Notes: generated by a model not told the origin, from the letters alone. 15,592 bases of DNA from Ruminococcus sp. UBA1780 (GCA_002315235.1 DCGK01000074.1:1-15592); one strand, 5' to 3'. Shown: positions 7,445-15,274, counted from the stretch's first letter. Made by a program: numbers and translations.

Positions 7445-8764
7445 TTACACTTCTCTAAGCAGAAATGCCATATAAAGAGGCAGAGTGAGGATGTTCCCGT
7501 TTCTGCCGATATTGTAGTCGCCAAGTTTAACTGCGCTTGTAACATGATATTTTTCAGGATGATTCAGAATTGTACGGGTGCTTTTTACATTTCCTGATGA
7601 AGCTTTAACTTCGACAAGTGTACATTTACCTTTATATCTCATAACGAAATCCACTTCAAGACCGGAATCCTTGTGGTAATAGTACAGCTTTCTCCCCATC
7701 TTGGTAAAAATGTCAGCGATAAGATTTTCAAAAACGGCTCCCTTGTATCCGTAAAGATTTCCGTTTAAAATATCAAACTGTGTACCGTCTTCAAGCATGC
7801 TGATGAAAAGACCTGTATCCTGCATGTAAACTTTGAAGATATCTTTTTCAGCATTTCCGTCAAGAGGCAGCTCGGTAATTGAAAGATTACAGCATCTTGT
7901 AATTATCCCTGCATCCTCAATCCACTGAAGACTGCCGGCATATTTTGATGCAGATGAACCTTTTTTCACAACTGAGTACTGAAACTTTTTGTTTTCCTTT
8001 GCAAGCTGTCTTGGTATGGACTGAAAACATTCACGAATACTGGCTTTATCGCTTTTGTCTGCATATTTAATCATGTCGTCTTCGTATGAGCGGATGATAT
8101 CGCGCTGAATTTCAAGTACGCTGCTCATGTTTTTTGTTTCAGTGAAAGAGTTTACAGCGTCCGGCATACCTCCTGTAACGGTGTACTGAAGCAGAAGCTG
8201 GCGCAGGCGTGAATGCAGCACATCAGGGACCGGAGTTTCATTTTCGAGATGTGTTTTCAGCATCTGAGTAATCTGATCTGTTATGCCGTTTGCCCAGAGA
8301 AATTCCTCAAAATCCAGCGGGTACATAGTAATAACTGTTTCATATCCTACCGGAACAGAAGCCGGAGTTTCTCTGTAGCCTTTTACTCCGAGCAGTGACC
8401 CTGTGCCTATTACATCAAATCTTCCGTCCGTATGGAAAAATTTAAGTGCTGTACGAGCCTGCGGACACTGCTGTATTTCATCGAGTATGATAACTGTTTC
8501 ACCTGCTTCAAAATTTGCACGCGGACCCATTAATGCAGACAGTATCATGATAATATTATCAACTTCAAGTGAGTCGGAAAATGCATTTGCATAACCAGGA
8601 TTTTCAAAGAAGTTCAGGTAAACAACATTCTTATAGTGTTTTTCTGCAAAGTTCAGTACAGAGAATGTTTTACCGCACTGTCTGCAGCCTTTTACAATAA
8701 GCGGCTTATGGTTTGTATTTGATTTCCATTCGTTCAGTTTTTCTTCTATTTTACGCCTTAGCAT
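7445..8764 (-). CDS. DUF4143-type AAA ATPase (ATP-binding protein)
   Basis: The start at 8764 is chosen because GGAGGG lies 6 bases upstream; a longer frame to 8803 lacks a ribosome site. The 439-residue protein has a Walker A motif GCRQCGKT (26-33), a Walker B VIILDEIQQ (91-99, D95/E96) and a sensor-like GTGSLLG (120-126). The C-terminal DUF4143 domain contains EVDFV (370-374) and VEVK (384-387), the D...E-x-K pattern of a PD-(D/E)XK-like fold. The family is common in bacteria and archaea, often in accessory regions. Its biological role is not settled, and the nuclease-like residues may or may not be active. No signal peptide or membrane helix is seen. A small GAAAGC-agcg-GCTTTC hairpin (7428-7443) follows the stop, with no clear U-tract. 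The gap to the Rpn fragment is 140 bases and shows no other gene. Confidence 0.88.
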   Translation of the reverse strand: MLRRKIEEKLNEWKSNTNHKPLIVKGCRQCGKTFSVLNFAEKHYKNVVYLNFFENPGYANAFSDSLEVDNIIMILSALMGPRANFEAGETVIILDEIQQCPQARTALKFFHTDGRFDVIGTGSLLGVKGYRETPASVPVGYETVITMYPLDFEEFLWANGITDQITQMLKTHLENETPVPDVLHSRLRQLLLQYTVTGGMPDAVNSFTETKNMSSVLEIQRDIIRSYEDDMIKYADKSDKASIRECFQSIPRQLAKENKKFQYSVVKKGSSASKYAGSLQWIEDAGIITRCCNLSITELPLDGNAEKDIFKVYMQDTGLFISMLEDGTQFDILNGNLYGYKGAVFENLIADIFTKMGRKLYYYHKDSGLEVDFVMRYKGKCTLVEVKASSGNVKSTRTILNHPEKYHVTSAVKLGDYNIGRNGNILTLPLYMAFLLREV

Positions 8765-8793
8765 TATAATCCCTCCGGGTACGGTTTTACTAT

Positions 8794-8822
8794 AGTTTAG
8801 CATATAACCGCAACTTTTTCAA
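8794..8822 (-). promoter_or_regulatory. Possible promoter of the ATPase gene
   Basis: On the minus strand TTGAAA (8822-8817), a 17-base spacer and TAAACT (8799-8794) give a possible promoter. The -35 lies inside the first copy of the 22-base direct repeat. An overlapping TATAGT (8794-8789) is an alternative -10 but has no good -35. The leader to the ATG would be about 20-25 bases. Confidence 0.4.
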
Positions 8823-8862
8823 GGGAGTTTCTGAGAAAAGCGCAACTTTTTCAAGGGAGTTT
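8809..8862. repeat. Pair of exact 22-base direct repeats between divergent genes
   Basis: The same 22 bases, with core GCAACTTTTTCAAGGGAG, occur at 8809-8830 and 8841-8862. Start-to-start spacing is 32 bases, close to three helical turns. The first copy carries the candidate -35 of the ATPase gene, and the second ends 13 bases before the -35 of the S41 peptidase gene. Two equal sites on one DNA face between divergent promoters suggest a regulator-binding pair; a small tandem duplication is the alternative. Confidence 0.75.
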
Positions 8863-8875
8863 TCGGGATGCTTCA

Positions 8876-8904
8876 TTGACAAACACTGGAATATAAAGTA
8901 TAAT
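8876..8904 (+). promoter_or_regulatory. Perfect consensus sigma-A promoter of the S41 peptidase gene
   Basis: TTGACA (8876-8881), a 17-base spacer and TATAAT (8899-8904) match the consensus at every position. Transcription should begin near 8911. That leaves only about 7 bases before the ATG at 8918, which supports the ATG at 8954 as the real start. Confidence 0.9.
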
Positions 8905-8953
8905 AATCGTAATTTCCATGGCAGAATGCCTATGTGATGAAAGCAGGAGAGAT

Positions 8954-10594
8954 ATGACAAAGAAACAGATATCAGCAGTTATACTTGCTGCGGCTCTGCC
9001 GGCTATTGCTTATTTTGTAAGTGAGGATATCAGATGCATGCAGTATCTGAAGGAGCCGGACGAGATAAACCACAGGCAGGTAAGCAGTATAGAAATGAGC
9101 GGCAAAGACCGGATGAAGGACTTTGAGACATTGTGGAAGGTAGTTTCAGAGGGAATACCGGCTGTCAGAAAATATCCGGGCGAATTCGGCTATGACATAG
9201 TTCCGGCGAAGGAAAAATACCTTAATGCCGTGAAAAATGCATCATCGGACGTTGAGTTTATGTGTGTTATGCAGTCGCTGCTCAATGATGTGCCAAGTGT
9301 GCATACCGGTTTCTTTTTCCCTGACTATAAAGTTATATGCGACTATAACTGCATGGCCTCCGAGATAGTTAAAACAAATCCGTATCTGCATGATACGGCG
9401 GAGCTCTGGAACAGGGAAATGAAGAACTACTATCGTCAGAGCAGAATGTACGAGTTTGACTACGTGGACGGAAAATACTGCTATTCACTGAGAAATTCCG
9501 AACTGAAACTTCCGGAGATAAACTATACCATAAAGTCGGTAAACGGGAAATCTCCTGATGAATATATAACCGGGATTCTTTCATCCTCTAAGCTCAGATA
9601 TGATGAAGAGCACAAAAAGATGTACAGAAAGATGCTGGTGTTCAATGACAGCAGGGGTGAGAAGGTAACTGTCGAACTGGAGGATGCCGGCGGAAGAGCT
9701 GCAGAGCATGAGCTTTACTGTGATCTGTGTGATGAATATATGTTTGTGAACCAGCCCTATCTTCACGGAACATACGAAAAGCCGGATGATGTGTATGATA
9801 TCAGATATATGGATGAATCACAGGATGAAAAAACCGTGTATCTGAGAATTGATGACCTTGATAATGAAAAGGGCGCGGAACTGGCTGAGAAAATAAGAAA
9901 GTTCTGTTCCGGGAGCAGTGTACCGGTAATACTTGATCTTCGGCGCAACGGCGGCGGTACGCTTGAATATACAGCGGACTGCGTTTATTCACCGCTGTTT
10001 TCAGATAATATTACCGTAAAAGAAAAGGAATATATCATGAAATCTTCCGGAAACAGCGACTTTTTTCGCGGCGTATATGCTGCAATGAACAAAAGGGTGT
10101 TTGGTTTCAGGAAAATTTCCGGGGATGAAGTTTCGGAAGTGTCAGACTGTCCTGCCGGAGAAACCCTGTTTGAGTATAATATTGAAAAATCATTCACAGG
10201 TACAAACAGAAACAGACCTGCTGTATGCGTTCTTGTTTCAGATATTACAGCCTCTTCTGCGGATTATCTTGTTTCTGCGGTTTCAGAGCTGGAAAATACA
10301 GTTATTATAGGCGAAAATACCGGTGGGGAGAAGACCGGCGGTCAGTTTATGGCAATGCTTCCTGAGAGCAGACTTGTTTACTACTACAATGCGTCTGTAT
10401 GCCTTAATTCTGACGGCAGTGACAACAGTCTTCATGGCACAGCTCCGGACATATGGTGCCGTCTGAGCACTTCCGGATTCAGAAAATACAATGAGCTGGT
10501 TTCTGAGGGACAGAATCCTGAAACTCTGAAAAACAGACTTCTGTGGGATGATGTTCTTATAAGAGCCGCAGAGGAAGTAAAAAACATAAAATAA
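8954..10594 (+). CDS. Membrane-anchored or secreted S41-family serine peptidase
   Basis: The start at 8954 is preferred over 8918 because AGGAGAG lies 5 bases upstream and the promoter predicts a transcript start near 8911. The 546-residue protein begins with a Lys-containing N-terminus and one hydrophobic segment (about residues 6-22), a signal peptide or anchor. The TSPc/S41 core includes DLRRNGGG (328-335), the predicted nucleophile serine in TASSAD (S434), GENTGGEKTGG (453-463) and HGTAPDI (494-500). The Lys seen in classical CtpA-type proteases (GKG motif) is not clearly conserved, so this belongs with the PDZ-less S41 group whose members have a GEPTGG-type motif. No PDZ domain is recognised. 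It probably cleaves proteins or peptides outside the membrane; the substrate is unknown. It forms its own transcription unit between a perfect promoter and a strong terminator. Confidence 0.85.
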   Translation: MTKKQISAVILAAALPAIAYFVSEDIRCMQYLKEPDEINHRQVSSIEMSGKDRMKDFETLWKVVSEGIPAVRKYPGEFGYDIVPAKEKYLNAVKNASSDVEFMCVMQSLLNDVPSVHTGFFFPDYKVICDYNCMASEIVKTNPYLHDTAELWNREMKNYYRQSRMYEFDYVDGKYCYSLRNSELKLPEINYTIKSVNGKSPDEYITGILSSSKLRYDEEHKKMYRKMLVFNDSRGEKVTVELEDAGGRAAEHELYCDLCDEYMFVNQPYLHGTYEKPDDVYDIRYMDESQDEKTVYLRIDDLDNEKGAELAEKIRKFCSGSSVPVILDLRRNGGGTLEYTADCVYSPLFSDNITVKEKEYIMKSSGNSDFFRGVYAAMNKRVFGFRKISGDEVSEVSDCPAGETLFEYNIEKSFTGTNRNRPAVCVLVSDITASSADYLVSAVSELENTVIIGENTGGEKTGGQFMAMLPESRLVYYYNASVCLNSDGSDNSLHGTAPDIWCRLSTSGFRKYNELVSEGQNPETLKNRLLWDDVLIRAAEEVKNIK

Positions 10595-10595
10595 A

Positions 10596-10634
10596 AAATG
10601 CACCTTAAAGCCTGCACAGCTTTGAGGTGCATTT
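10596..10634 (+). terminator. Intrinsic terminator of the S41 peptidase gene
   Basis: AAATGCACCTTAAAGC (10596-10611) pairs with GCTTTGAGGTGCATTT (10619-10634) in a 16-bp stem with a single wobble and a 7-base loop, starting 2 bases after the stop codon. The A/T ends of the stem supply part of the U-run. Confidence 0.75.
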
Positions 10635-10648
10635 ACTATTAGCCGATA

Positions 10649-10680
10649 TGCACGGAGATGCCGGGGGCATCGGATGTGCA
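10649..10680. other. G-rich composite hairpin between convergent genes
   Basis: GATGCC-GGG-GGCATC (10657-10671) is a perfect 6-bp stem. It is flanked by an outer TGCAC/GTGCA pair (10649-10653, 10676-10680) with a small internal loop. CCGAT (10643-10647) and ATCGG (10669-10673) offer an alternative pairing. There is no T-tract on either side, so it is not a typical terminator. Function unknown. Confidence 0.45.
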
Positions 10681-10700
10681 AGTCAATAATAATAAAATAA

Positions 10701-10739
10701 TTACAGTGAACGTCAAATTTATTTTGACGTTCACTGTAA
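10701..10739 (-). terminator. 17-bp perfect-stem terminator after the GH5 gene
   Basis: Both 17-base arms (10701-10717 and 10723-10739; TTACAGTGAACGTCAAA and its complement) pair without a mismatch around a 5-base loop. The element lies 15 bases after the GH5 stop. On the minus strand it is followed by a T-rich stretch (TTATTTTATTATTATTG), fitting a terminator for GH5 transcription. Confidence 0.75.
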
Positions 10740-10754
10740 ATTCTGCCGGATGTT

Positions 10755-11945
10755 TTATTCCAGCCCTGCAATCAGCGCATCTCTGACATCTGAGAATATC
10801 CAGCTGCAGCTGCTGCGGCTGTAAATACCGAAAGGTTCGCCGCTTGTTCCGAGATAAAGGCCGTTATCCCACCACAGACACGGAATGCCGTACTCGCGTG
10901 CCTTGCTGATATAGTATCTGGCCCAGTCTGCACGGTTTTCGGTGTTGTTTCTGTTCACGCATCCCATTTCGCCAAGGATAACAGGTGTGTTCCGGTCAAG
11001 GAAGTACATTTTCAGGGCTGCCATGAGATTGTCGATTTCGGCTGTGCATGAGGTATCACTGCTGCTCCAGTAGTCTGTTGAGGAATTGTCAGCAAGAGCA
11101 AACGGATACGGAATATAGGCGTGCACTGAAACGATGATTCTGTCATCATTTTCAGGGATTTCCATAGCTGCAAAGGCTTTTTCGGAAGCGTTTGCGGCGT
11201 ATGTAGGAATCATAAGGCATCGTTTGCTGTTGTTTCCGCCGGATTTTCTGACTGTGTCCACAAAAACTGCATTGAGCTTGTTTACATATTCGTGGCCTTC
11301 GTCGTCTCCTCCGTTCCATTCGTAAACTGTGCCGCGCTTTCTTGGTTCGTTAAGTCCTTCAAATATGAGCTTTTCGTTGTATCCTGCAAATCTCTCCGCA
11401 ATCTGTTCCCAGATTTTAATAAGCTCATCCCTGTTTGATTCAAAATGTGCTGCGTCCGGGAAGAGCCATTCCTCGTGGTGAGTGTTCAGAATAACGAACA
11501 TGCCCTGGTCTATTGCGTAGTCGACTATTTCGTTTACACGGTCCATCCAGGCCTTGTCTATTGTGTATTTGCCGTCATCTGAAAGATGCTCGCCCCATGA
11601 AACAGGTATTCTGAATACATTGAATCCCGCATCGGCAATTCCCTTTACTGCTTCGGGAGTTGTTTTTTCATTGCCCCATCCTGTTTCGTATTCAAAAGGA
11701 TCCGCGTTCATTTTACCAATGGTGGAATCCATTGTGTTTCCGAGGCAGAATCCGATTTTCATTTCCTTGACAAGGTCAGATGCTGAAATATCGCGCATTT
11801 CAGCGTTTACATGCTGTGATGTTTTTTCTTCTGCTGCAGGAGGTTCAGCTGCTGTGGATGAATCATCCGCGGCACCCTGCCTGCAGGCTGTAAGTGTTAC
11901 GGAAACGGCAAGTGCCGCTGCCAGTGTTCTAAGCCCTTTTTTCAT
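10755..11945 (-). CDS. GH5 endoglucanase (subfamily-4-like), membrane lipoprotein
   Basis: The 396-residue protein starts with a lipoprotein signal peptide; LTAC places the lipidated cysteine at C21. A short Ala/Glu/Ser-rich spacer to about residue 48 precedes the GH5 barrel. Family landmarks are MKIGFCLGNTMD (62-73), FNVFRIPVSWGEH (108-120), FEGLNEP with acid/base E200, VHAY (H275) and PVILGEMG with nucleophile E326. The VNKLNAVFVDTVRKSGGNN stretch is typical of GH5_4, whose members cleave beta-1,4-glucans including xyloglucan. It should act outside the cell on oligo- or polysaccharides, tethered to the membrane rather than docked, since no dockerin or CBM is present. The ribosome site GAAGGAG is 7 bases upstream. 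A TATAGT -10 candidate at 12039-12034 has only a poor -35. The aquaporin terminator lies just upstream, so it is probably transcribed alone. Confidence 0.93.
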   Translation of the reverse strand: MKKGLRTLAAALAVSVTLTACRQGAADDSSTAAEPPAAEEKTSQHVNAEMRDISASDLVKEMKIGFCLGNTMDSTIGKMNADPFEYETGWGNEKTTPEAVKGIADAGFNVFRIPVSWGEHLSDDGKYTIDKAWMDRVNEIVDYAIDQGMFVILNTHHEEWLFPDAAHFESNRDELIKIWEQIAERFAGYNEKLIFEGLNEPRKRGTVYEWNGGDDEGHEYVNKLNAVFVDTVRKSGGNNSKRCLMIPTYAANASEKAFAAMEIPENDDRIIVSVHAYIPYPFALADNSSTDYWSSSDTSCTAEIDNLMAALKMYFLDRNTPVILGEMGCVNRNNTENRADWARYYISKAREYGIPCLWWDNGLYLGTSGEPFGIYSRSSCSWIFSDVRDALIAGLE

Positions 11946-12056
11946 TTTTCTGCTCCTTCAGAATAAAGTCGTCGTAAATTGTCATTCCGCTTCCTGCGGA
12001 TAAGGGTTGGTTTTGAGTTTTGAAATTTGCTACACTATATATGTCGTTAGAAAATG

Positions 12057-12100
12057 AAAAAAATAAAGCCGTAACCTCAGATAATAAGGTTACAGCTTTA
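12057..12100 (-). terminator. Intrinsic terminator of the aquaporin gene
   Basis: On the minus strand AGGTTACAGCTTTA's complement arm (12100-12087) and the arm at 12077-12064 form a 14-bp stem with one mismatch around a 9-base loop. Seven consecutive T (12063-12057) follow. It begins 20 bases after the aquaporin stop. Confidence 0.85.
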
Positions 12101-12119
12101 AAAAGACTGTGATTAGTGA

Positions 12120-12827
12120 TTATTTTGCCTTGCTGCTTTCGAGAAATCTGTAAACGAGAGCTGCAAGTGCTGCACCTGCGAGCGGTGCGAGGATGAATAC
12201 CCATAAGCATGATATCGGTTCAGTGTTGCCTTCTATAGCAGCTGTAACTGCAGGACCGAAGCTTCTTGCAGGGTTTACTGATGTACCTGTAAGACCGATG
12301 CCGAAAATGTGAACGAGTGTAAGTGTAAGACCGATTACAAGGCCGCCGAATGAGCCGTGACCGGCTTTCTTTGATGTTACGCCGAGAATAGTGAGAACGA
12401 AGATGAAAGTGAGAACAATCTCAACAATAACACCTGCAGCAGCACTTCCGTTTACGCCGCTGAGACCGTTTGAACCGAAAGCACCGGTTTTGTCTTCGAT
12501 TTTGCCGAGTGAGAAGATAAGTGCAAGCAGACCTGAACCAGCAAATGCACCAAGACACTGAGCGCACACGTAGCAGATAAATTCTGATACTTTCATTCCG
12601 CCGCTGAGAAGAACCCCGAGTGAAACAGCAGGATTGATGTGGCATCCTGAGATATTGCCTACGCAGTAAGCCATACCGACGATTACAAGGCCGAATGCAA
12701 GAGCGGTGAGGATGTATCCTCCGCCGTTTACAGCATCACAGCCAACGAGCATTGCTGTTCCGCAGCCGAGAGTAACAAGAACCATGGTTCCTATCAGTTC
12801 GGCTATGTACTTTTTCATGTTTTCCAT
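12120..12827 (-). CDS. Aquaporin of the MIP family, water-channel type
   Basis: The 235-residue protein has the six-helix MIP pattern with both NPA boxes: SGCHINPAVSLG (N65-A67) and TSVNPARSFGPA (N185-A187). In the selectivity filter, a Phe in helix 2 (ALAFGL, F45), a His in helix 5 (LVHIFG, H173) and the Arg after the second NPA (R188) match water-selective AqpZ rather than glycerol facilitators. It should sit in the cytoplasmic membrane and pass water in either direction. The first ATG is used because GGAGGG is 4 bases upstream; the next Met is 9 bases further. It has its own promoter-like sequence and terminator. Its position between two polysaccharide-degrading enzyme genes could reflect osmotic load during sugar release, but this is only a guess. 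Confidence 0.92.
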   Translation of the reverse strand: MENMKKYIAELIGTMVLVTLGCGTAMLVGCDAVNGGGYILTALAFGLVIVGMAYCVGNISGCHINPAVSLGVLLSGGMKVSEFICYVCAQCLGAFAGSGLLALIFSLGKIEDKTGAFGSNGLSGVNGSAAAGVIVEIVLTFIFVLTILGVTSKKAGHGSFGGLVIGLTLTLVHIFGIGLTGTSVNPARSFGPAVTAAIEGNTEPISCLWVFILAPLAGAALAALVYRFLESSKAK

Positions 12828-12842
12828 AATACCCTCCGATAT

Positions 12843-12871
12843 ATTATAATGATTTTTTACGCACCTGACAC
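12843..12871 (-). promoter_or_regulatory. Promoter of the aquaporin gene
   Basis: On the minus strand GTGTCA (12871-12866), a 17-base spacer and TATAAT (12848-12843) form a sigma-A-like promoter with a perfect -10 and four of six -35 bases. The -10 lies only about 15 bases from the ATG, leaving a very short leader with the ribosome site. Confidence 0.5.
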
Positions 12872-12912
12872 CGTTTGCGAATCAGGTGTGATAATAAGTA
12901 TATTTTATCACA
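12862..12912. promoter_or_regulatory. Two adjoining inverted repeats upstream of the aquaporin promoter
   Basis: CACCTGA (12862-12868) and TCAGGTG (12882-12888) form a perfect 7-bp inverted repeat whose left arm overlaps the -35 box. TGTGATAA (12887-12894) and TTATCACA (12905-12912) form a perfect 8-bp inverted repeat directly next to it. Neither is followed by a T-run in the direction of the upstream pectate lyase gene, so they look more like operators than terminators. Confidence 0.5.
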
Positions 12913-12950
12913 AATCAAATGAAAGTGCAATACAAATCCGGTGTGTTTCC

Positions 12951-15197
12951 TTATGAACAGAGAACAACCCTGAGTAATATGAGATCAATTATATTGAGCG
13001 TTCCGTCGCTGTTCATATCAGAAATCTCTGTACTTGTTTCAGGAAGCTGAAGTTTTCCCAGCAGAGTTTCGGTTAATGCGACAAGGTCTGCTGATGTAAC
13101 GGAGCCGTCGAGATTTGTATCTCCCTTAATGTATTCCGGCTCCGGAGGTGCTTCCGTATCAGTGACAGGAGGTTCGGTGGCCGGCGGCTCAGTAACAGGA
13201 GGTTCAGTGATTTCCGGTTCAGTAACAGGAGGCTCTGCTGATCTGCGTTCAGTTACGAATACGCAGTAGTTTACGCAGAGATTTGTCTGGCTGTTTGTTC
13301 CGAGAACCACCTTTTCATCCTTTGCAAAATCCTTTGAGTAGATTTCGAAGGTAACGTCATTTGTGCTTGAACATGTCATGTTTGTCTTTGTCCATGATTC
13401 AAGCCATGACGGAGGCGGTGAAATGCGTGAGTCCAGAGCAACGTGGACTGTTATGTCAGAGCCTGCAAGGAATGTGGCCATATCACCTGAATAATTCTTT
13501 GAACCGCAGGCGGTTGAAATGCCTTCAGCACCTGAAATTTCATCAGGGAAAGTCGCAAATGTATAGTCTCTGTCACCGAAAATCCTTGAGCCTGTTTTGT
13601 TTCCTTCAGTGAGCTGCCATGATGCCTTGTTTGCGCTGTCCTTTACTTTCAGGTCCTTTATAAGTGTTCCGTCAACGGTAACCGGTACAGCCGGAGTAAA
13701 TCCTGATGTAGGGGAAAGCTTTACCACACCTGCAGGAAATGCATTTACTGTAAGGTCATTGAGGTAGTATTCGATATTGGTATAGCCCTGACCGCAGTAG
13801 TCACCGTCAGTATCATCAGGGTTTGCCGGATCAAGTCCGCGGGCTGTTTCCCAGTCATCCGGCATACCGTCATTGTCAGTGTCGGTGACTGTTTTGGTAA
13901 GAACAGGGGCCGGATAATTATATTTTGTATCGCATTTAATCTGGTATTTGTTTATATTCGCCTGATTTGTGGCATCTGCGCTTGCGTATGAGGATGTACC
14001 GGAAAGATTTCCTGTGCCGGTCTGAACTTCATATGCGCACTGTTTGTCAACAGCTGTTCTCATATCTGTTGAAATGCCGTTGCCGGCAAATTTTACAACG
14101 TTGTTATATGAGTTTTCGGCGCTTTCGGTTTTGTCTGCTGTTGAAATATTTTCATTGTTTGAATTAATAGGGAATGATGAGCTGCTCTTCAGACCGTCCT
14201 TTGTAATGCCCAGACCGTCCTTGACAGTGATGCCGTTCCAGTTGTCCCATGTAACGTCACCGTAAACCGAACCGTCCCTGTTGAGCATTCTGTTGCCCTT
14301 CAGGAATATCTTAAAGTTCTGCGGGCTGGTTGAACTGTCTACGTTTACGTACCGCTTGCCGCCCGTTGTACCGCTTCCCATTTTAAGCGTGTTTCCTACA
14401 TAGTTAAGGTGGCCGATAGTTCCGTAGGCTGTTTCGTATGCCCAGTTGTAGATTACGTTGTTTGTGAAATCCGCTGTTTTGGTTCCCGGAACCTTGCCGC
14501 GGAAGTTTCTTGAAACATTGTGAATAATCAGGTTGTGGTCAAATGTAAGGTTGCCGTTGCCCATCATGATACCGAATCCGTGAAGTCCCTTGTCGTGTCC
14601 GCCCCATGAGTCGGCAGGGCCGATTACCGAGTACTGAACAGTGTAGTATTCGTTGTTTGAATAGAGTCCCCACTGTTCGTCAGTTGTCCAGCTCATCGAG
14701 CAGTGGTCAATCACTGAGTTTGAGCCCTTTGCGCCGCCCCATGCGTCATTTCCCTTGCTGCTCGAAGCGTACGGACCCGGACGTGAACTGATAAATCTGC
14801 ATATGATGTTGTCTCCGCCCATACCGAGCTTGTAGTTCTTGAGTGTAACTCCTGAACCACCCGGTGCGGTCTGTCCGGCAATTGTGGTGTTGCTCTGAAC
14901 TATGATGTTGCCCTTGAGCTCAATTGTGCCGCTTACGTCAAACACAACGATTCTTCCCGGCTGGCTTACAGCTTCACGGAGAGAGCCTTCGCCGCTGTCG
15001 TTAAGGTTGGTTACGTGAACAACCTCGCCGCCGCGTCCGCCTGTTGCGTATTTACCTCCGCCCACAGCTCCCGGAAATGCCGGAACATTTCCGGCTGCCT
15101 GTACACTGTCAGCGGTGTTTACCGGCACAGCTGCAAAGGGTGCTGCCATAAACAGCCCCGCAGCAAGAGCCAGTGCTCTTTTTAATTTAATTTTCAT
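12951..15197 (-). CDS. Modular pectate lyase (PL1-like) with accessory domain and type I dockerin
   Basis: The 748-residue secreted protein has a signal peptide (1 to about 35, VQA/AG). A right-handed beta-helix lyase spans about 38-420, with AFPGAVGGGKYATGGRGG, VTNLNDSGEGSLREAV, IDHCSMSWTTDEQ (163-175) and HNVSRNFRGK (226-235), as in bacterial pectate lyases. A calcium-binding TSP3-like segment follows (DTDNDGMPDDWE, 439-450). A roughly 145-residue domain (505-650), ending in CVNYCVFVTE, is not a family I can name and may bind polysaccharide. A TEPPV-repeat linker (655-688) leads to the dockerin (691-748), whose loops DTNLDGSVTSAD and DMNSDGTLNIID keep all calcium ligands. It should cleave pectin backbone by beta-elimination from the cellulosome. 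GGAGGG lies 8 bases before the ATG. No clear terminator follows the gene. Confidence 0.92.
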   Translation of the reverse strand: MKIKLKRALALAAGLFMAAPFAAVPVNTADSVQAAGNVPAFPGAVGGGKYATGGRGGEVVHVTNLNDSGEGSLREAVSQPGRIVVFDVSGTIELKGNIIVQSNTTIAGQTAPGGSGVTLKNYKLGMGGDNIICRFISSRPGPYASSSKGNDAWGGAKGSNSVIDHCSMSWTTDEQWGLYSNNEYYTVQYSVIGPADSWGGHDKGLHGFGIMMGNGNLTFDHNLIIHNVSRNFRGKVPGTKTADFTNNVIYNWAYETAYGTIGHLNYVGNTLKMGSGTTGGKRYVNVDSSTSPQNFKIFLKGNRMLNRDGSVYGDVTWDNWNGITVKDGLGITKDGLKSSSSFPINSNNENISTADKTESAENSYNNVVKFAGNGISTDMRTAVDKQCAYEVQTGTGNLSGTSSYASADATNQANINKYQIKCDTKYNYPAPVLTKTVTDTDNDGMPDDWETARGLDPANPDDTDGDYCGQGYTNIEYYLNDLTVNAFPAGVVKLSPTSGFTPAVPVTVDGTLIKDLKVKDSANKASWQLTEGNKTGSRIFGDRDYTFATFPDEISGAEGISTACGSKNYSGDMATFLAGSDITVHVALDSRISPPPSWLESWTKTNMTCSSTNDVTFEIYSKDFAKDEKVVLGTNSQTNLCVNYCVFVTERRSAEPPVTEPEITEPPVTEPPATEPPVTDTEAPPEPEYIKGDTNLDGSVTSADLVALTETLLGKLQLPETSTEISDMNSDGTLNIIDLILLRVVLCS

Positions 15198-15245
15198 AAC
15201 ACATACCCTCCTGAAATATAGTACAAATTACTATAATATATTTTA

Positions 15246-15274
15246 ATTATACCGAAAAATATGTCTGAATGCAA
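15246..15274 (-). promoter_or_regulatory. Probable promoter of the pectate lyase gene
   Basis: On the minus strand TTGCAT (15274-15269), a 17-base spacer and TATAAT (15251-15246) suggest a promoter with a perfect -10 and a weak -35 (three of six). The leader would be about 40 AT-rich bases. Confidence 0.45.

Noticed and set aside
8765..8803. Longer ATPase frame starting at 8803
   Set aside because: There is no ribosome site before it and the candidate promoter lies inside it; GGAGGG precedes the ATG at 8764.
8809..8862. CRISPR array
   Set aside because: Only two repeat copies with a 10-base gap, no spacers of typical length and no cas genes.
8918..8953. ATG at 8918 as start of the S41 peptidase
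   Set aside because: The consensus promoter places the transcript start about 7 bases upstream, with no ribosome site; the ATG at 8954 has AGGAGAG and is followed directly by the hydrophobic signal.
11929..12210. A 93-codon minus-strand frame between GH5 and aquaporin
   Set aside because: It overlaps the aquaporin end, passes through the terminator hairpin and lacks a ribosome site or any recognisable feature.
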